Below, piece by piece: positions 1-8,986 of a stretch of DNA of 64,000 nucleotides; positions within the stretch are counted from its first letter, which is position 1, and every line of letters starts with the position of its first letter. Made by a program: the position numbers and the translations under genes. The notes beneath the pieces were generated by a model, which did no database searches, had not been told where the DNA came from, and saw nothing but the letters and a program-made list of their open reading frames with translations. This DNA comes from an uncultured Bacilli bacterium (GTDB lineage: Bacteria; Bacillota_I; Bacilli_A; ML615J-28; CAG-313): positions 10,976 through 74,975 of the forward strand of contig CAKONV010000009.1 of NCBI GenBank assembly GCA_934098295.1, written 5' to 3'.

Positions 1-825
1 TTCTAATGTTCTTCTTAAGATATATCCTTTTGGTAACCAGAAAGGTAGTCCAGGACCATATTCAGATATCATAAATAACTCTAGTTCTTTACCAAGTTTA
101 CGATGATCTCTTTTCTTTCTTTCTTCTAAAATATTTAGATGATTTTTAAGTTCTTCTGCTGTTTCAAAACAAGTACCATAAATTCTTTGTAACATGGCTT
201 TTTTAGAATCACCACGCCAGTAAGCACCTGATATGCTTAATAATTTAAAGTTCTTTAAAAATTTAACGCTTGCGACATGTGGTCCTCGGCAAAGGTCCTT
301 ATATTCACCTTGTTCATAAACAGTAATTACACTATTTTCATCCATTTCTTGGATTAATTCTGTTTTGTAAACATCATTTTTAAAAAGTTCTAATGCTTCT
401 TTTTTGCTGACTTCAAAGCGTTTAATTAGTTCGCCACTAGCAACAATACTATGCATCTTTTTTTCGATTTTTTCTAAATCTTCTTCTCTTAGTTTAACGC
501 TACCTAAATCTACATCATAATAGAATCCCTCTTCAATAGCAGGTCCTACGCCAAACATAGCATTAGGATACAATTCTTTTACAGCTTGAGCAAGTAAGTG
601 TGCACAAGAATGATTTAATAAATCATTATTACCATTTACAGAAGTTAAAAGTTCAATGGTTGCATCCTCCTCAATTGGACGTGACATATCAAATAATTGG
701 TCATTGACCTTAGCTATAATACATTTCTTAGCTAAACTAGATGAAATACTGTTAGCAATTTGTAAAGGAGTTACACCATTTTCAAATTCTTTAACGGTAT
801 TATCTGGGAAAGTAATTTTAATCAT
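1..825 (-). CDS. thrS: Threonyl-tRNA synthetase, N-terminal part (cut by window edge)
   Basis: Charges tRNA-Thr with threonine in the cytoplasm. 275 codons are visible, starting at ATG 825 behind AGGAGG. The order fits bacterial ThrRS: an N-terminal TGS domain (residues 1-60), then the editing domain with HxxxH in NHSCAHLLA and the later CRGPH motif, then the linker ending in GPGLPFWLPKG just before catalytic motif 1. The catalytic core and anticodon-binding domain lie beyond base 1. The gene is controlled by the T-box leader directly upstream. Identity is secure from motif order. The missing 3' part is only a window effect. Confidence 0.97.
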   Translation of the reverse strand, partial: MIKITFPDNTVKEFENGVTPLQIANSISSSLAKKCIIAKVNDQLFDMSRPIEEDATIELLTSVNGNNDLLNHSCAHLLAQAVKELYPNAMFGVGPAIEEGFYYDVDLGSVKLREEDLEKIEKKMHSIVASGELIKRFEVSKKEALELFKNDVYKTELIQEMDENSVITVYEQGEYKDLCRGPHVASVKFLKNFKLLSISGAYWRGDSKKAMLQRIYGTCFETAEELKNHLNILEERKKRDHRKLGKELELFMISEYGPGLPFWLPKGYILRRTLE

Positions 826-1119
826 TTTTTTATTCCTCCTAAAAATATAAAAAAGCCTTAGAAATTTATCATTTCTAAGGACGTATGTTTAACAGGCTTT
901 TTGTTTAAACAGGCGCGGTACCACCTTAGTTCATAATTATAAAAATTTTTATTAATTATGCCCTTTAATTTCTTAACGCGAAAACCACGTCTTAAATTTC
1001 TTTAAGAAACTCCCAGGGAGTAACTATTAGCCTTTTTATAGTAGTTTTCACTATCCTACCTCACTTTTATAATTAGCATCTAATAATCATGTCCTGTTCA
1101 ACGTTTTTTATATATTACA
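826..1119 (-). promoter_or_regulatory. T-box riboswitch leader of thrS
   Basis: On the minus strand the T-box core AAGGTGGTACCGCG lies at 914-927. The CTAAGG at its 5' edge (924-929) can pair with CCTTAG at 875-880 to form the antiterminator. The same CCTTAG is the 5' arm of the terminator hairpin (856-865 with 871-880, 5-base loop) followed by a T run. The two structures are mutually exclusive, as expected for tRNA-sensing control. A stem I candidate pairs GATTATTAG with CTAATAGTT. I could not assign the threonine specifier codon with confidence. Confidence 0.93.
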
Positions 1120-1125
1120 GTTAAT

Positions 1126-1154
1126 ATTATAATCAATTATTATTTTATTGTCAA
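1126..1154 (-). promoter_or_regulatory. Sigma-A promoter of thrS T-box transcript
   Basis: Minus strand TTGACA (1149-1154), 17-base spacer, TATAAT (1126-1131): a perfect consensus promoter. Transcription should begin near 1119, which defines the T-box leader. It sits right behind the stop codon of the upstream cotransporter gene. Confidence 0.85.
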
Positions 1155-1159
1155 TTATT

Positions 1160-2854
1160 TTAACCATTTTTTGTTTGATCTAAAGCCTCTTTTACTGAAT
1201 ATGCGATATAAGTCATATGGTCAGCAGCACGTTCTAAATTATTTACAAGGTTTACAAATACACCACTATTTTGAGGCTTACATTCACCCTTGTTTAATCT
1301 ATCAAAATGGTCGTCTATTAATTCTTTACGCATTTTATCAACTTTATTTTCCACTTCATCAATTTCTTTTAATCTATTGATGTCTTTACTTAAAAATACT
1401 TCATCGGTTTTTTGATATAAAGCATTTATAGTAGACCGCATAAAACCAACTTGTAAAAGGACATTATCGGAAAATACTAATTCTTCCATTACCATATGTC
1501 TAGTATATTTGCAAATATTGTCACCAATTTCACCAATACGTAAAATGTCATTTAAACTTCGCAAGAAACTTGTTACTGTACATTCATCATCAAATGTTAA
1601 GCTTTCATTTTCTAATTTTACTAAGAATTCCGTAATTAATTTATTAGTTGTTTCTAATTCTTTGTTCATTTTATCAACAATTTCTTTTTTGTCCATGTCA
1701 CGGTTATAGAAAGCATCAACAGATATATTTAAAACATCGACAGCTTTATTATACATAAGCCCCATTTCTTTTCTTACTTGATGAATAGCAATTGATGGTG
1801 ATTTTATCATACGTTCATCAATATATGTGAAAGTCTCTTCACCTGCAGCTTTATTACCTTTATCCTTGATAAGAAATTCTGAAGCTAACACAAAGAAACG
1901 AATAAATGGTAAAAAGACGATTGTACAAACAACATTGAAAAAAGTATGGAACATGGCAATTTGCGTTGCGGGAGTAGCAAATACCTTTGCAAGGGTATCA
2001 CTCATAAAGTTTTTAAAAATAAAAAGGGGAATCATAAACACAAAAGCACCGAAAGTATTAAACAATAAGTGAATAATACCAGCTCTTTTAGCATTAGTTG
2101 TGGCACCAGCTGATGAAAGAAGAGCGGTTACGCAAGTTCCAATGTTGGTTCCTAAAATTAAAAACAATACATTATTATTTAAAGCTGTAGCTCCACTTCC
2201 TGCACCGATATAAATGCCTGCCGAAGTTAGAGAAATAATAATTGTTGTTATTAATGCTGATGATTGTACAATTGCGGTAAGAATTACTCCCATTAGAAAT
2301 AAAATCCAAGGAGCAAAAGGTCCATCTATTGTAGTTAAAATGCCACCGATAGCATTTTTTACTTCTTCAGCTTTCATAGCATCAGACATATTCATTAAGC
2401 CAAAAAACAAAAGGCCAAACCCTGCTAAAGCATTTCCTAAAGTTTTTGTTTTTTCTTTTTTACTTAGCATGTTTATAAAAATACCAATTCCTGCTAGTGC
2501 TATAGCGTAATCACTAAAGCTAAAAGAATTTAGGGCAGCCAGTTGGGCTGTAATTGTTGTACCAATGTTAGCACCCATAATAATAGCGGTGGCTTGTGTT
2601 AACGTCATAATTCCCGTATTAACAAAACCAACGACCATAATTGTTGTTGCAGAACTTGATTGCATAATAGCAGTGGCGGCAATTCCGATACCGACTCCTG
2701 CAAGCTTACTTTTTGATGTCTTACCAAATAACTTTTTTAAACCTTTGTGGCATAACTTAGCGACATTATTGCTTAGTATTTCAAATCCAACTAATAATGC
2801 ACCAATTGAAGCCACCATATAAAGGATGGTTTTAATCCATTGACTTATACTCAT
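1160..2854 (-). CDS. Na/Pi cotransporter family protein with PhoU-like C-terminal domain
   Basis: Membrane phosphate transporter of the NptA/PNaS family, 564 residues. Two inverted transmembrane repeats carry the family's QSSSATT-type motifs (MQSSSATTIMVVGF and VQSSALITTIIISL), and the C-terminal 200 residues form a charged helical PhoU-like domain. I place the start at ATG 2854, behind AGAGG. An in-frame ATG at 2914 is rejected because it lies upstream of a clear promoter (2886-2914). Known: family members couple Na+ to inorganic phosphate uptake, and the PhoU-like tail is thought to regulate. No pst or pho genes are nearby. Confidence 0.93.
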   Translation of the reverse strand: MSISQWIKTILYMVASIGALLVGFEILSNNVAKLCHKGLKKLFGKTSKSKLAGVGIGIAATAIMQSSSATTIMVVGFVNTGIMTLTQATAIIMGANIGTTITAQLAALNSFSFSDYAIALAGIGIFINMLSKKEKTKTLGNALAGFGLLFFGLMNMSDAMKAEEVKNAIGGILTTIDGPFAPWILFLMGVILTAIVQSSALITTIIISLTSAGIYIGAGSGATALNNNVLFLILGTNIGTCVTALLSSAGATTNAKRAGIIHLLFNTFGAFVFMIPLFIFKNFMSDTLAKVFATPATQIAMFHTFFNVVCTIVFLPFIRFFVLASEFLIKDKGNKAAGEETFTYIDERMIKSPSIAIHQVRKEMGLMYNKAVDVLNISVDAFYNRDMDKKEIVDKMNKELETTNKLITEFLVKLENESLTFDDECTVTSFLRSLNDILRIGEIGDNICKYTRHMVMEELVFSDNVLLQVGFMRSTINALYQKTDEVFLSKDINRLKEIDEVENKVDKMRKELIDDHFDRLNKGECKPQNSGVFVNLVNNLERAADHMTYIAYSVKEALDQTKNG

Positions 2855-2885
2855 ATTACCTCTTTTTTTAAATATTTTCTTTAAT

Positions 2886-2914
2886 ATTCTATCATTTTTA
2901 GACAATATATTCAA
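2886..2914 (-). promoter_or_regulatory. Promoter of Na/Pi cotransporter
   Basis: TTGAAT (2909-2914), 17-base spacer, TAGAAT (2886-2891) on the minus strand. It lies immediately after the potD terminator and fixes the cotransporter start at 2854. Confidence 0.65.
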
Positions 2915-2929
2915 GCCATAAGAAAGAAA

Positions 2930-2957
2930 AGAATAGAAAACAATTGTTTTCTATTCT
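2930..2957 (-). terminator. Terminator after potD
   Basis: Near-perfect inverted repeat AGAATAGAAAAC / GTTTTCTATTCT around a short AATT loop, overlapping the potD stop codon. It has only a weak T run on the minus side. Confidence 0.6.
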
Positions 2958-4143
2958 ATTTTGATTTAACATTATTTACAATATTTCCTATTTTAGTTAA
3001 TTCTTCCGTATCAAAGAAAGATAGTGGAACACCATTTATATTCATACTACCATCATCTTCTAATTGGTAATATTTTTCTACTGCCTTTGCCCAATTATCA
3101 TACCAAAAAGCATCGCTTTCTGATGTTGATGAATTAATGTTTACCCTATCAACAATCATTTTATAACTAGAAACTAGTGGGGTGCAATAACCGACAACGC
3201 TAGCATTCAAATAAGCATTTTCTTTTTCTAGTAAATAATCGATAAATTTATGAGCTAATTCAACATGACGGGCATTTTCAGGAATTACTAACGAATCCAT
3301 ATGAAGGATTGTTTTTTCAGGAATATATATATCAAAGCTTAAATCCTCTACTTTTACACCATCTTCTATTTTTAGATATATCATATCTAAACAATCTCCC
3401 GTATACACGAATGCCAAATCAAGATTTCCAGATTCTATTCCTTTTTTTAAAGTATCAGTTCCCCATTCATTAAATTTTGAATTTAGTAAAGTATTTTTAA
3501 AAACTTCAAGGTTTTCATCATTATATGAATTAGGGTCAAGATTATTATATAACATTGTTGCTGCATACGCAAAACGGGGAACGTTATACATGCCTACTTT
3601 ATATGAAGGATCATTAGATCTAATATTGAAGAAAGCATTCCAACCACCAGTGCCATCTTTTTTATTTAACAAACTTTCAATATTTCCTTTTTGTTTATTG
3701 TACATTATACCAAATGTACCCCAAAAATAAGGGACATGGTAACTGTTGATGTCTTCTACTTCTTTTTCCATATCATCCATTAAGTTTTTAACTGGTGATA
3801 GAAATTGATTGCGATCATAATTTTTAAGTTGGGTGAAGTCAATTTTTCTTATTAGTCCTTTTAACTTCATTTTTTCAATCATATAGTCACTAGGTGCGCA
3901 TAAATCATATGCGGTAGTACCACTTTTTAGTTTTGAATAAAATAGTTCATTAGACTCAGCAATGTCTATTACGACATTACAGTTGTATTTTTCTTCAAAA
4001 GATTTTACAACATCATCATTAATATATTCTCCCCAATTCAAGAATAATAGTGTTTCTTTTTTATTACAACTGCTAAAAAAGATTGTTGATATAACTATTA
4101 GCATCAAAACTAATAATTTATTTATTTTTATGTTGTTTTTCAT
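2956..4143 (-). CDS. potD: Spermidine/putrescine-binding lipoprotein (PotD-like)
   Basis: Extracellular solute-binding protein for a polyamine ABC transporter, 395 residues. The lipoprotein signal has its lipobox ending in SSC at Cys26. The mature start LFLNWGEYI and the later TTAYDLCAPSDYMIEKM stretch are typical of PotD. The start is ATG 4143 behind GGAG. The usual partners potA, potB and potC are not in this window, so the permease and ATPase must be elsewhere if the system works. Ligand choice (spermidine, putrescine or another polyamine) cannot be read from the sequence. Confidence 0.9.
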   Translation of the reverse strand: MKNNIKINKLLVLMLIVISTIFFSSCNKKETLLFLNWGEYINDDVVKSFEEKYNCNVVIDIAESNELFYSKLKSGTTAYDLCAPSDYMIEKMKLKGLIRKIDFTQLKNYDRNQFLSPVKNLMDDMEKEVEDINSYHVPYFWGTFGIMYNKQKGNIESLLNKKDGTGGWNAFFNIRSNDPSYKVGMYNVPRFAYAATMLYNNLDPNSYNDENLEVFKNTLLNSKFNEWGTDTLKKGIESGNLDLAFVYTGDCLDMIYLKIEDGVKVEDLSFDIYIPEKTILHMDSLVIPENARHVELAHKFIDYLLEKENAYLNASVVGYCTPLVSSYKMIVDRVNINSSTSESDAFWYDNWAKAVEKYYQLEDDGSMNINGVPLSFFDTEELTKIGNIVNNVKSK

Positions 4144-4177
4144 GTTTTCTCCAAAATTTATTTATTGGCTATTGTTC

Positions 4178-4615
4178 TTAAAAATCAGCCATTGTTAAAT
4201 AATCTTTATTATCATCCTCGTCCATTTTTTGTATCTTCATATATATAAGATTATCATCTTCTATATTCTTTAAATGTATAATATCAATAACTTCACAAAC
4301 AAGGTTTGCTTTAGAGTTATCTAATAAAATAGCATTTCCAATTGTTTTATAGGAAATATTTTGAAGTTTATTAGTTTCTTTTGAGTGAGTGTTACCAATA
4401 ACTGTGGCTATTTCTTTTTGCTCTTTTGAACAAACATTAACTCCTATTATATCACCTTTTTTAATATTGTTACCAGTTTGACTTTGGCTGCCTAAAAGAC
4501 CAATTATTTCTTCGTATCCTACTTGCATCATCCAAGCATATGTGCCAGCAAAAATTTGATGGTCTTTAGAATATGCAATGATACTAACACAATGATTAAA
4601 TACACTTTTATTCAT
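4178..4615 (-). CDS. Flavin reductase-like (FMN-binding split barrel) protein
   Basis: A 145-residue protein resembling the flavin reductase domain family (DIM6/NTAB type): an early strand-rich segment (NHCVSIIAYSK), then a substrate-side turn (GLLGSQSQTGNNIKKGD) and a central VNVCS strand. Likely binds FMN and takes part in a redox reaction, but the substrate is unknown. It is short compared with typical 160-200 residue members. It is the last of five minus-strand genes beginning with ybaK, 14 bases after the preceding gene. The potD start follows 34 bases later. Confidence 0.7.
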   Translation of the reverse strand: MNKSVFNHCVSIIAYSKDHQIFAGTYAWMMQVGYEEIIGLLGSQSQTGNNIKKGDIIGVNVCSKEQKEIATVIGNTHSKETNKLQNISYKTIGNAILLDNSKANLVCEVIDIIHLKNIEDDNLIYMKIQKMDEDDNKDYLTMADF

Positions 4616-4629
4616 AATTAGAGCCTCAT

Positions 4630-5313
4630 TTATGCCATTTTTTTAAAAGTTTCTAATCTACTTGTAGAAATATCATACATCAAACTAAAATATGGCAATA
4701 AGTTTCGCAAATCAAAACGTTGATGATCGTTGTCCAGTAATGTATTTATATCGTAAACAATCATCAATGCTAGACGTTGTCCCATTTGTGGTTCATTATT
4801 TTTACCAATTTTAACATTATTAATATTTAAAACTACATTAACATCTTCATCTAATACTTGCGAAATAGTATTAGTTCTTAAACTAAATTCGTTTACTTTG
4901 TTATCTTTCAAAAAAGAAATTTCCTTAGCAATTTTCTGCATATTGTCACCATAATCATCAAAAACAAAGTCATTAGAAACATACGCAATTCTTGTTGCTA
5001 AACAACCGTCAAACATTTCTCCTAGGGCTTTAAATAAATCCGTAGCTAGTTTTAATACTTGATTAGAATTATTACGAGGAGTTCCGGCAATTTGCACATC
5101 CAATCTATTAGGCCTTAAAATAATTGTAAAATGTCTTTTGTTGTCAACAATTTGCATCACTTTTCCGGATTTATTCGTAGGATTGTTAGGTTCTTGATTA
5201 ATAGAAATATTACAATCACCATATAAACGATTAATTATCGCAATATTATCTTCATCAAATACCGCAAAAGAACCAAAAGCGGTAAAATTATTATTCATAT
5301 TTATAAAATCCAT
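4630..5313 (-). CDS. Uncharacterised soluble protein, 227 residues
   Basis: I do not recognise this protein. It has no signal peptide or membrane segment and looks like a mixed alpha/beta cytoplasmic protein. Notable stretches are the FTIILRPNRLDVQIAG strand pair and a helical C-terminus. The start ATG 5313 follows AAGGAG and lies 2 bases from the stop of the acyl-ACP thioesterase gene, so the two are surely co-transcribed. No function can be claimed beyond operon membership. Confidence 0.75.
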   Translation of the reverse strand: MDFINMNNNFTAFGSFAVFDEDNIAIINRLYGDCNISINQEPNNPTNKSGKVMQIVDNKRHFTIILRPNRLDVQIAGTPRNNSNQVLKLATDLFKALGEMFDGCLATRIAYVSNDFVFDDYGDNMQKIAKEISFLKDNKVNEFSLRTNTISQVLDEDVNVVLNINNVKIGKNNEPQMGQRLALMIVYDINTLLDNDHQRFDLRNLLPYFSLMYDISTSRLETFKKMA

Positions 5314-5315
5314 TT

Positions 5316-6047
5316 TTATTTTTCTCCTTCTTTTATTTTCATTACTGAGCTAAATATCACTTTATCATCCTTTATTCCTGTAAGATAATAAGAATTATCT
5401 GTAACTGATAGGTTCAAATTCATAACTTGATCATATTTAATCTCATTTTGATAGTTTATCGTAAAACTTTCAACTTCACTGTAATTTAAAGGGCAATAAT
5501 CAAATACTAGTCTTGCATAACTAGCATTGTTCATATGATGGTATTTATCAATATCTGATTTTTTCACCTCATATGTTGCTACTTTTTTTTCTTCATCAAG
5601 AATAATCGATGGTTTTAAAACTTTATCAGTAAAGAAAATATTTTCTTCATATTCTCCCTCAGGATATATCTTTTCATTTAAAACCATTTTTCTTTTACTA
5701 AAATCGAGTAAAACCCAAATAGATCTTGCCGATATGATTAATTCATCTTCTAAATTTCTTATTTCATAATCTCTTATATATTCAAATCTATTAGGATGCA
5801 AGGGATAAGTAATAACTTTAACTTCATCAACATTTTTTACATGCTTGATTATTTTAACCATTTGTCTAGCGACAATCCATCCATAATTATTCTTATCACA
5901 AAATTCATCGCCTATACCCATATTATTAGCATGTTTGCCGGCAACATTTTGGCATAAGTCTAAAATTGAATGGGGTTTTAAATAACCAAATTCATCTCTC
6001 ATTCCTGGTGTAATGTTATAGTTTTCTTCGTATCTTAATTTACCCAT
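5316..6047 (-). CDS. Acyl-ACP thioesterase (FatA/FatB-type double hotdog)
   Basis: Releases free fatty acid from acyl carrier protein in the cytoplasm. The 243 residues show the two-hotdog layout. The N-terminal half has GMRDEFGYL, SILDLCQNVAGKHA, GWIVARQMVKI and a SIWVLLDFSKRK strand. The C-terminal half has the YHHMNNASYARLVFDY motif characteristic of this family. It is co-transcribed with the Dabb gene (3 bases upstream) and the unknown gene (2 bases downstream). Known: Firmicute members set chain length of released acids. Here the physiological reason is not visible. Confidence 0.9.
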   Translation of the reverse strand: MGKLRYEENYNITPGMRDEFGYLKPHSILDLCQNVAGKHANNMGIGDEFCDKNNYGWIVARQMVKIIKHVKNVDEVKVITYPLHPNRFEYIRDYEIRNLEDELIISARSIWVLLDFSKRKMVLNEKIYPEGEYEENIFFTDKVLKPSIILDEEKKVATYEVKKSDIDKYHHMNNASYARLVFDYCPLNYSEVESFTINYQNEIKYDQVMNLNLSVTDNSYYLTGIKDDKVIFSSVMKIKEGEK

Positions 6048-6050
6048 ATT

Positions 6051-6341
6051 CTATTCTTCATAATCAACAGCGATACTGGCTTCTCTAATTTCATGCATTA
6101 ATTTTTTTACAACACTACAATGATATGGATCATTTTGATATTTTTCTAATTCTTCTTTATTTTCTAATTCTACTTCTAAAATTATATCATAAGATCTACT
6201 ACTGTGTAAAAAATCAACACCTACTTGAATAGACTTAATATTAGGCACATGTTCTTCCATTGATTTTAAGGTTGTTGCTGCTAAAGCAATTTTGTCCTTA
6301 TATTCTTCTTTAATTTTAAAACAAACAATATGTTTAATCAT
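6051..6341 (-). CDS. Dabb (stress-responsive A/B barrel) family protein
   Basis: A 96-residue ferredoxin-like alpha/beta barrel protein. Family marks are the opening IKHIVCFKIKE strand, the PNIKSIQVGVDF middle, SYDIILEVELENKEELEKYQ, and the DPYHCSVVKKL helix. Members form dimers, and some have enzymatic roles, but most bacterial copies have unknown function. The start ATG 6341 has AAGGAG upstream and overlaps the end of ybaK by 8 bases, indicating coupled translation. Confidence 0.88.
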   Translation of the reverse strand: MIKHIVCFKIKEEYKDKIALAATTLKSMEEHVPNIKSIQVGVDFLHSSRSYDIILEVELENKEELEKYQNDPYHCSVVKKLMHEIREASIAVDYEE

Positions 6342-6813
6342 TTTTTATTTCTCCTTTTGTTAAATCGATTGTTTTTATATTTAATAGGTTAATTAAATCA
6401 CTAGGTTTAGTTTCTACTTGGTATCCTACCTTACCAGCACTGTAATATATGGTTTCAAAATTTAAGGCTGATGAATCAATAAAGGTTGGAAATGGTTTTT
6501 TCATTCCTATTGGGGAACAGCCACCATGAACGTATCCAGTTAATGGAAATAATTCTTTTTGTTTAATCATTTCTATTTTCTTTTCATTCAAAATGCTTGC
6601 TACTTTTTTTAAATCTAATTCTTTTGAGGAAGGAACCATGAATACATAGTATTTTTTTTCACCTTTGGCAACGAGTGTTTTAAAAACTTTTCTTACATCT
6701 TGAGATAAAGTATTAGCAACATATACAGCATCTAAATGAACAGGATCATATTCATAAGCATTATAGGCTATTTTTTTCTGTTCAAGTATTTTCATAACCA
6801 TCGTTTTTTCCAT
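6334..6813 (-). CDS. ybaK: Cys-tRNA(Pro)/aminoacyl-tRNA deacylase YbaK/EbsC
   Basis: Clears mischarged Cys-tRNA(Pro) in trans. The 159 residues match the YbaK subgroup of the INS/ProX editing superfamily: VFKTLVAKGEKKYYVFMVP, ELDLKKVA, the GYVHGGCSPIGMKK loop and a GKVGYQVE C-terminal strand. It is the first gene of a five-gene operon behind its own promoter at 6840-6867. The start ATG 6813 follows AGGTGA. Confidence 0.94.
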   Translation of the reverse strand: MEKTMVMKILEQKKIAYNAYEYDPVHLDAVYVANTLSQDVRKVFKTLVAKGEKKYYVFMVPSSKELDLKKVASILNEKKIEMIKQKELFPLTGYVHGGCSPIGMKKPFPTFIDSSALNFETIYYSAGKVGYQVETKPSDLINLLNIKTIDLTKGEIKND

Positions 6814-6839
6814 ATTCTTTCACCTACTTTTTTGTCTAT

Positions 6840-6867
6840 ATTATACCACGATTATATCTTTTTTCAA
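6840..6867 (-). promoter_or_regulatory. Promoter of the ybaK operon
   Basis: Minus strand TTGAAA (6862-6867), 16-base spacer, TATAAT (6840-6845) with a TGG extension just before it. It lies 27 bases upstream of the ybaK start. Confidence 0.7.
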
Positions 6868-7000
6868 GAACAAAGAATTAAAAATAATTTGCCTTTTTAT
6901 TAATTACTACAAGTGATTGTTAAAACTATACACACCTTTTTAACTATTCTTATAATCTTAATAGATAAGTCCTTTAGTTTTACAGTTGTGAGCGCAATAA

Positions 7001-7032
7001 AAAGTACTCTTAATAACAACTAAGAGTACTTT
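7001..7032 (-). terminator. Terminator after the amidase lipoprotein gene
   Basis: 12-bp stem AAAGTACTCTTA / TAAGAGTACTTT with an 8-base loop, 7 bases beyond the stop codon. The T run is short and broken. Confidence 0.6.
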
Positions 7033-7038
7033 AAATAT

Positions 7039-8946
7039 TTATTTGATAAGTTTTGTTGTATATTCACTTTGGAAAATTACATCATTACCTTCTTTTACAC
7101 ATACACTATATTTTACTTCACTTGCTGAACCGATATCTTTTTTAATATAACCTTGATTATCAAGAATTGATGTACCACTTACCCAAGTAAAAGTTAAATC
7201 TTTAAAGTGTTCTTTGCCAAATTTTTCAAGAGAAATCATATCTCTAAAGTTTTGCCAATAATGTGCAGCTCTTAAAGCGGCTGGACATTCTTTTCCACAC
7301 ATACTGTTGTGTTGTAGAACACGTAAAACATCAAGATTATTTTCTATTAATAAGGTACCAATTAAATCAGCATTAAATCTTAAAGTTGTATAGTAGTCAC
7401 TCGTTTCATTAACACAAGTTTCAATACCAATTGAGTTTCTATTACCACCTTGATTGCTAATCATTCCATATCTAGAGTTATAATAAGAAGTATTAATCCA
7501 CCAGTTACCATTTTCGCCAATTTCATAATATATACCGCTCGATACCATTTTTGTTAATTCACCAGCACCTTCAGGAATTTTAACATTTGATTTTTGGTTA
7601 TTGAAATAGAAATAACCGCCTCTAGTTGTTACGTTTACTAATCTTGAAGTTGCCTTTAAACCTGTATCAATTAAACCAAACAATCTCCTACCATCAGCTG
7701 CATGATATGCAACCTCATCATCTGGTATTAAATTGTATACACCATCGTTACCAACAACATATTGGAAACTAGTTCCACCACCACCATCACTAACATATTT
7801 AGCATGGGCAAGACCATTGGCAGTTCTTCCAGGGTTAGCTGTATCATGAACAACAATAAATTCTGTTGAAGTTTTTTTAATTCCAGGACGATTATCATGA
7901 CCACTATCTTTATCAAGAGGAGCAATCCATTTTATACGTTCAACATCAATATTATCGTAGAAATGTAATCCATTAAATGTTTGAGAAATATTAGTATATG
8001 CAGTAAATTTAAGTTGGGATAATTCTTTTACCGCAATAGCACTTATAAAGTTTTCTAGTATATCTTTTTGACTCATCTCACTTATATCTAATGGTTTTAC
8101 TGCCATCCAAAATGTAAATGATTTAGTTGTGTTATTAATTTTTACATTACATCTTAGTTCAAGGTATCTTGTAAATACATAACGAGTAATTTTTCCTTTA
8201 TTAGTAATAATAGTAGGATCACTTGTTATCCATTCAAGTTCAAGATTATAAGTAGGATCAAGAGTAGGTAAAACTAAATCCTCTTCTAGCATTAAGTTAG
8301 TGATGAATTCTTCTTGAATCCATTTACTAACGCCTTCTAGTTTTTCTTCAACAGAAGCATTCACAACTTTTACTTCTTTCGAATAATCTTTGTAAAAAGT
8401 ATCTGAAGCTTTAACACGATAAGAAATAGTAATCATTATATCAGCTTGTGGTTTGATATAGGTACCATCATCTGTTAATACGGAAGTATCAGAAGAACTC
8501 CATTCCACAGTATAACAATCATAATAAATTGTTTCTAGTGATAAATCTTCATATATTTCATCAGGTATTTGATTAACAAATGATGTCGCAATAGCATCTA
8601 ATGTTTTTGGATAAATTTTAATAGTAATGCTACCACTTTTTTCTTCATTAGCTTCATTAGCAATTGTATAATTCATTACTACTTCTTTTATCTTACTATC
8701 ATGTAAAACGATTTTACCAGTGTTATCTAATGCTTTATTTGTACTCTCCCATTTGATAGTGCACAAAGAATTATCTTTATAGGCGGTTGGAAGACTAATA
8801 TCATCGGCTATTTCCGTTTCTACGTTTTCTATTATCCATTTTTCAATTTCTTCTACTGATGTTTTATCTTTGTTGTTTTCTTTTTTACATCCGGTTATAA
8901 ATAAACAAGCGATTATAACAAAGATAAATTTACTGATTTTTTTCAT
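7039..8946 (-). CDS. Lipoprotein with Ig-like domains and N-acetylmuramoyl-L-alanine amidase (Amidase_2)
   Basis: Surface-anchored cell-wall hydrolase or peptidoglycan-binding protein, 635 residues. The signal peptide ends in lipobox ITGC (Cys20). Three bacterial Ig-like modules follow (about 30-112, 115-195, 200-285), each with the W(E/S)S or WITSD strand and a G(K/T)I turn. The amidase/PGRP domain spans about 360-575, with zinc ligands His in VVHDTA (367), His in LQHNSM and Cys in KECP. A fourth Ig-like half-domain closes the protein (WVSGTSILDNQG). The start ATG 8946 follows GGAG. Cleavage of the muramyl-peptide amide is inferred from the family. Confidence 0.92.
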   Translation of the reverse strand: MKKISKFIFVIIACLFITGCKKENNKDKTSVEEIEKWIIENVETEIADDISLPTAYKDNSLCTIKWESTNKALDNTGKIVLHDSKIKEVVMNYTIANEANEEKSGSITIKIYPKTLDAIATSFVNQIPDEIYEDLSLETIYYDCYTVEWSSSDTSVLTDDGTYIKPQADIMITISYRVKASDTFYKDYSKEVKVVNASVEEKLEGVSKWIQEEFITNLMLEEDLVLPTLDPTYNLELEWITSDPTIITNKGKITRYVFTRYLELRCNVKINNTTKSFTFWMAVKPLDISEMSQKDILENFISAIAVKELSQLKFTAYTNISQTFNGLHFYDNIDVERIKWIAPLDKDSGHDNRPGIKKTSTEFIVVHDTANPGRTANGLAHAKYVSDGGGGTSFQYVVGNDGVYNLIPDDEVAYHAADGRRLFGLIDTGLKATSRLVNVTTRGGYFYFNNQKSNVKIPEGAGELTKMVSSGIYYEIGENGNWWINTSYYNSRYGMISNQGGNRNSIGIETCVNETSDYYTTLRFNADLIGTLLIENNLDVLRVLQHNSMCGKECPAALRAAHYWQNFRDMISLEKFGKEHFKDLTFTWVSGTSILDNQGYIKKDIGSASEVKYSVCVKEGNDVIFQSEYTTKLIK

Positions 8947-8986
8947 TTTTGTTTCTCCATTTTTTAATTTGCCTTTTAAATTTTTC

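Noticed and set aside
2855..2914. Longer N-terminus for the Na/Pi cotransporter
   Set aside because: The longer start lies at or upstream of the promoter -35, and AGAGG precedes the shorter start.
6985..7000. lac-operator-like sequence TTGTGAGCGCAATAA
   Set aside because: Only one half resembles an operator, and it lies downstream of a gene rather than in a promoter.
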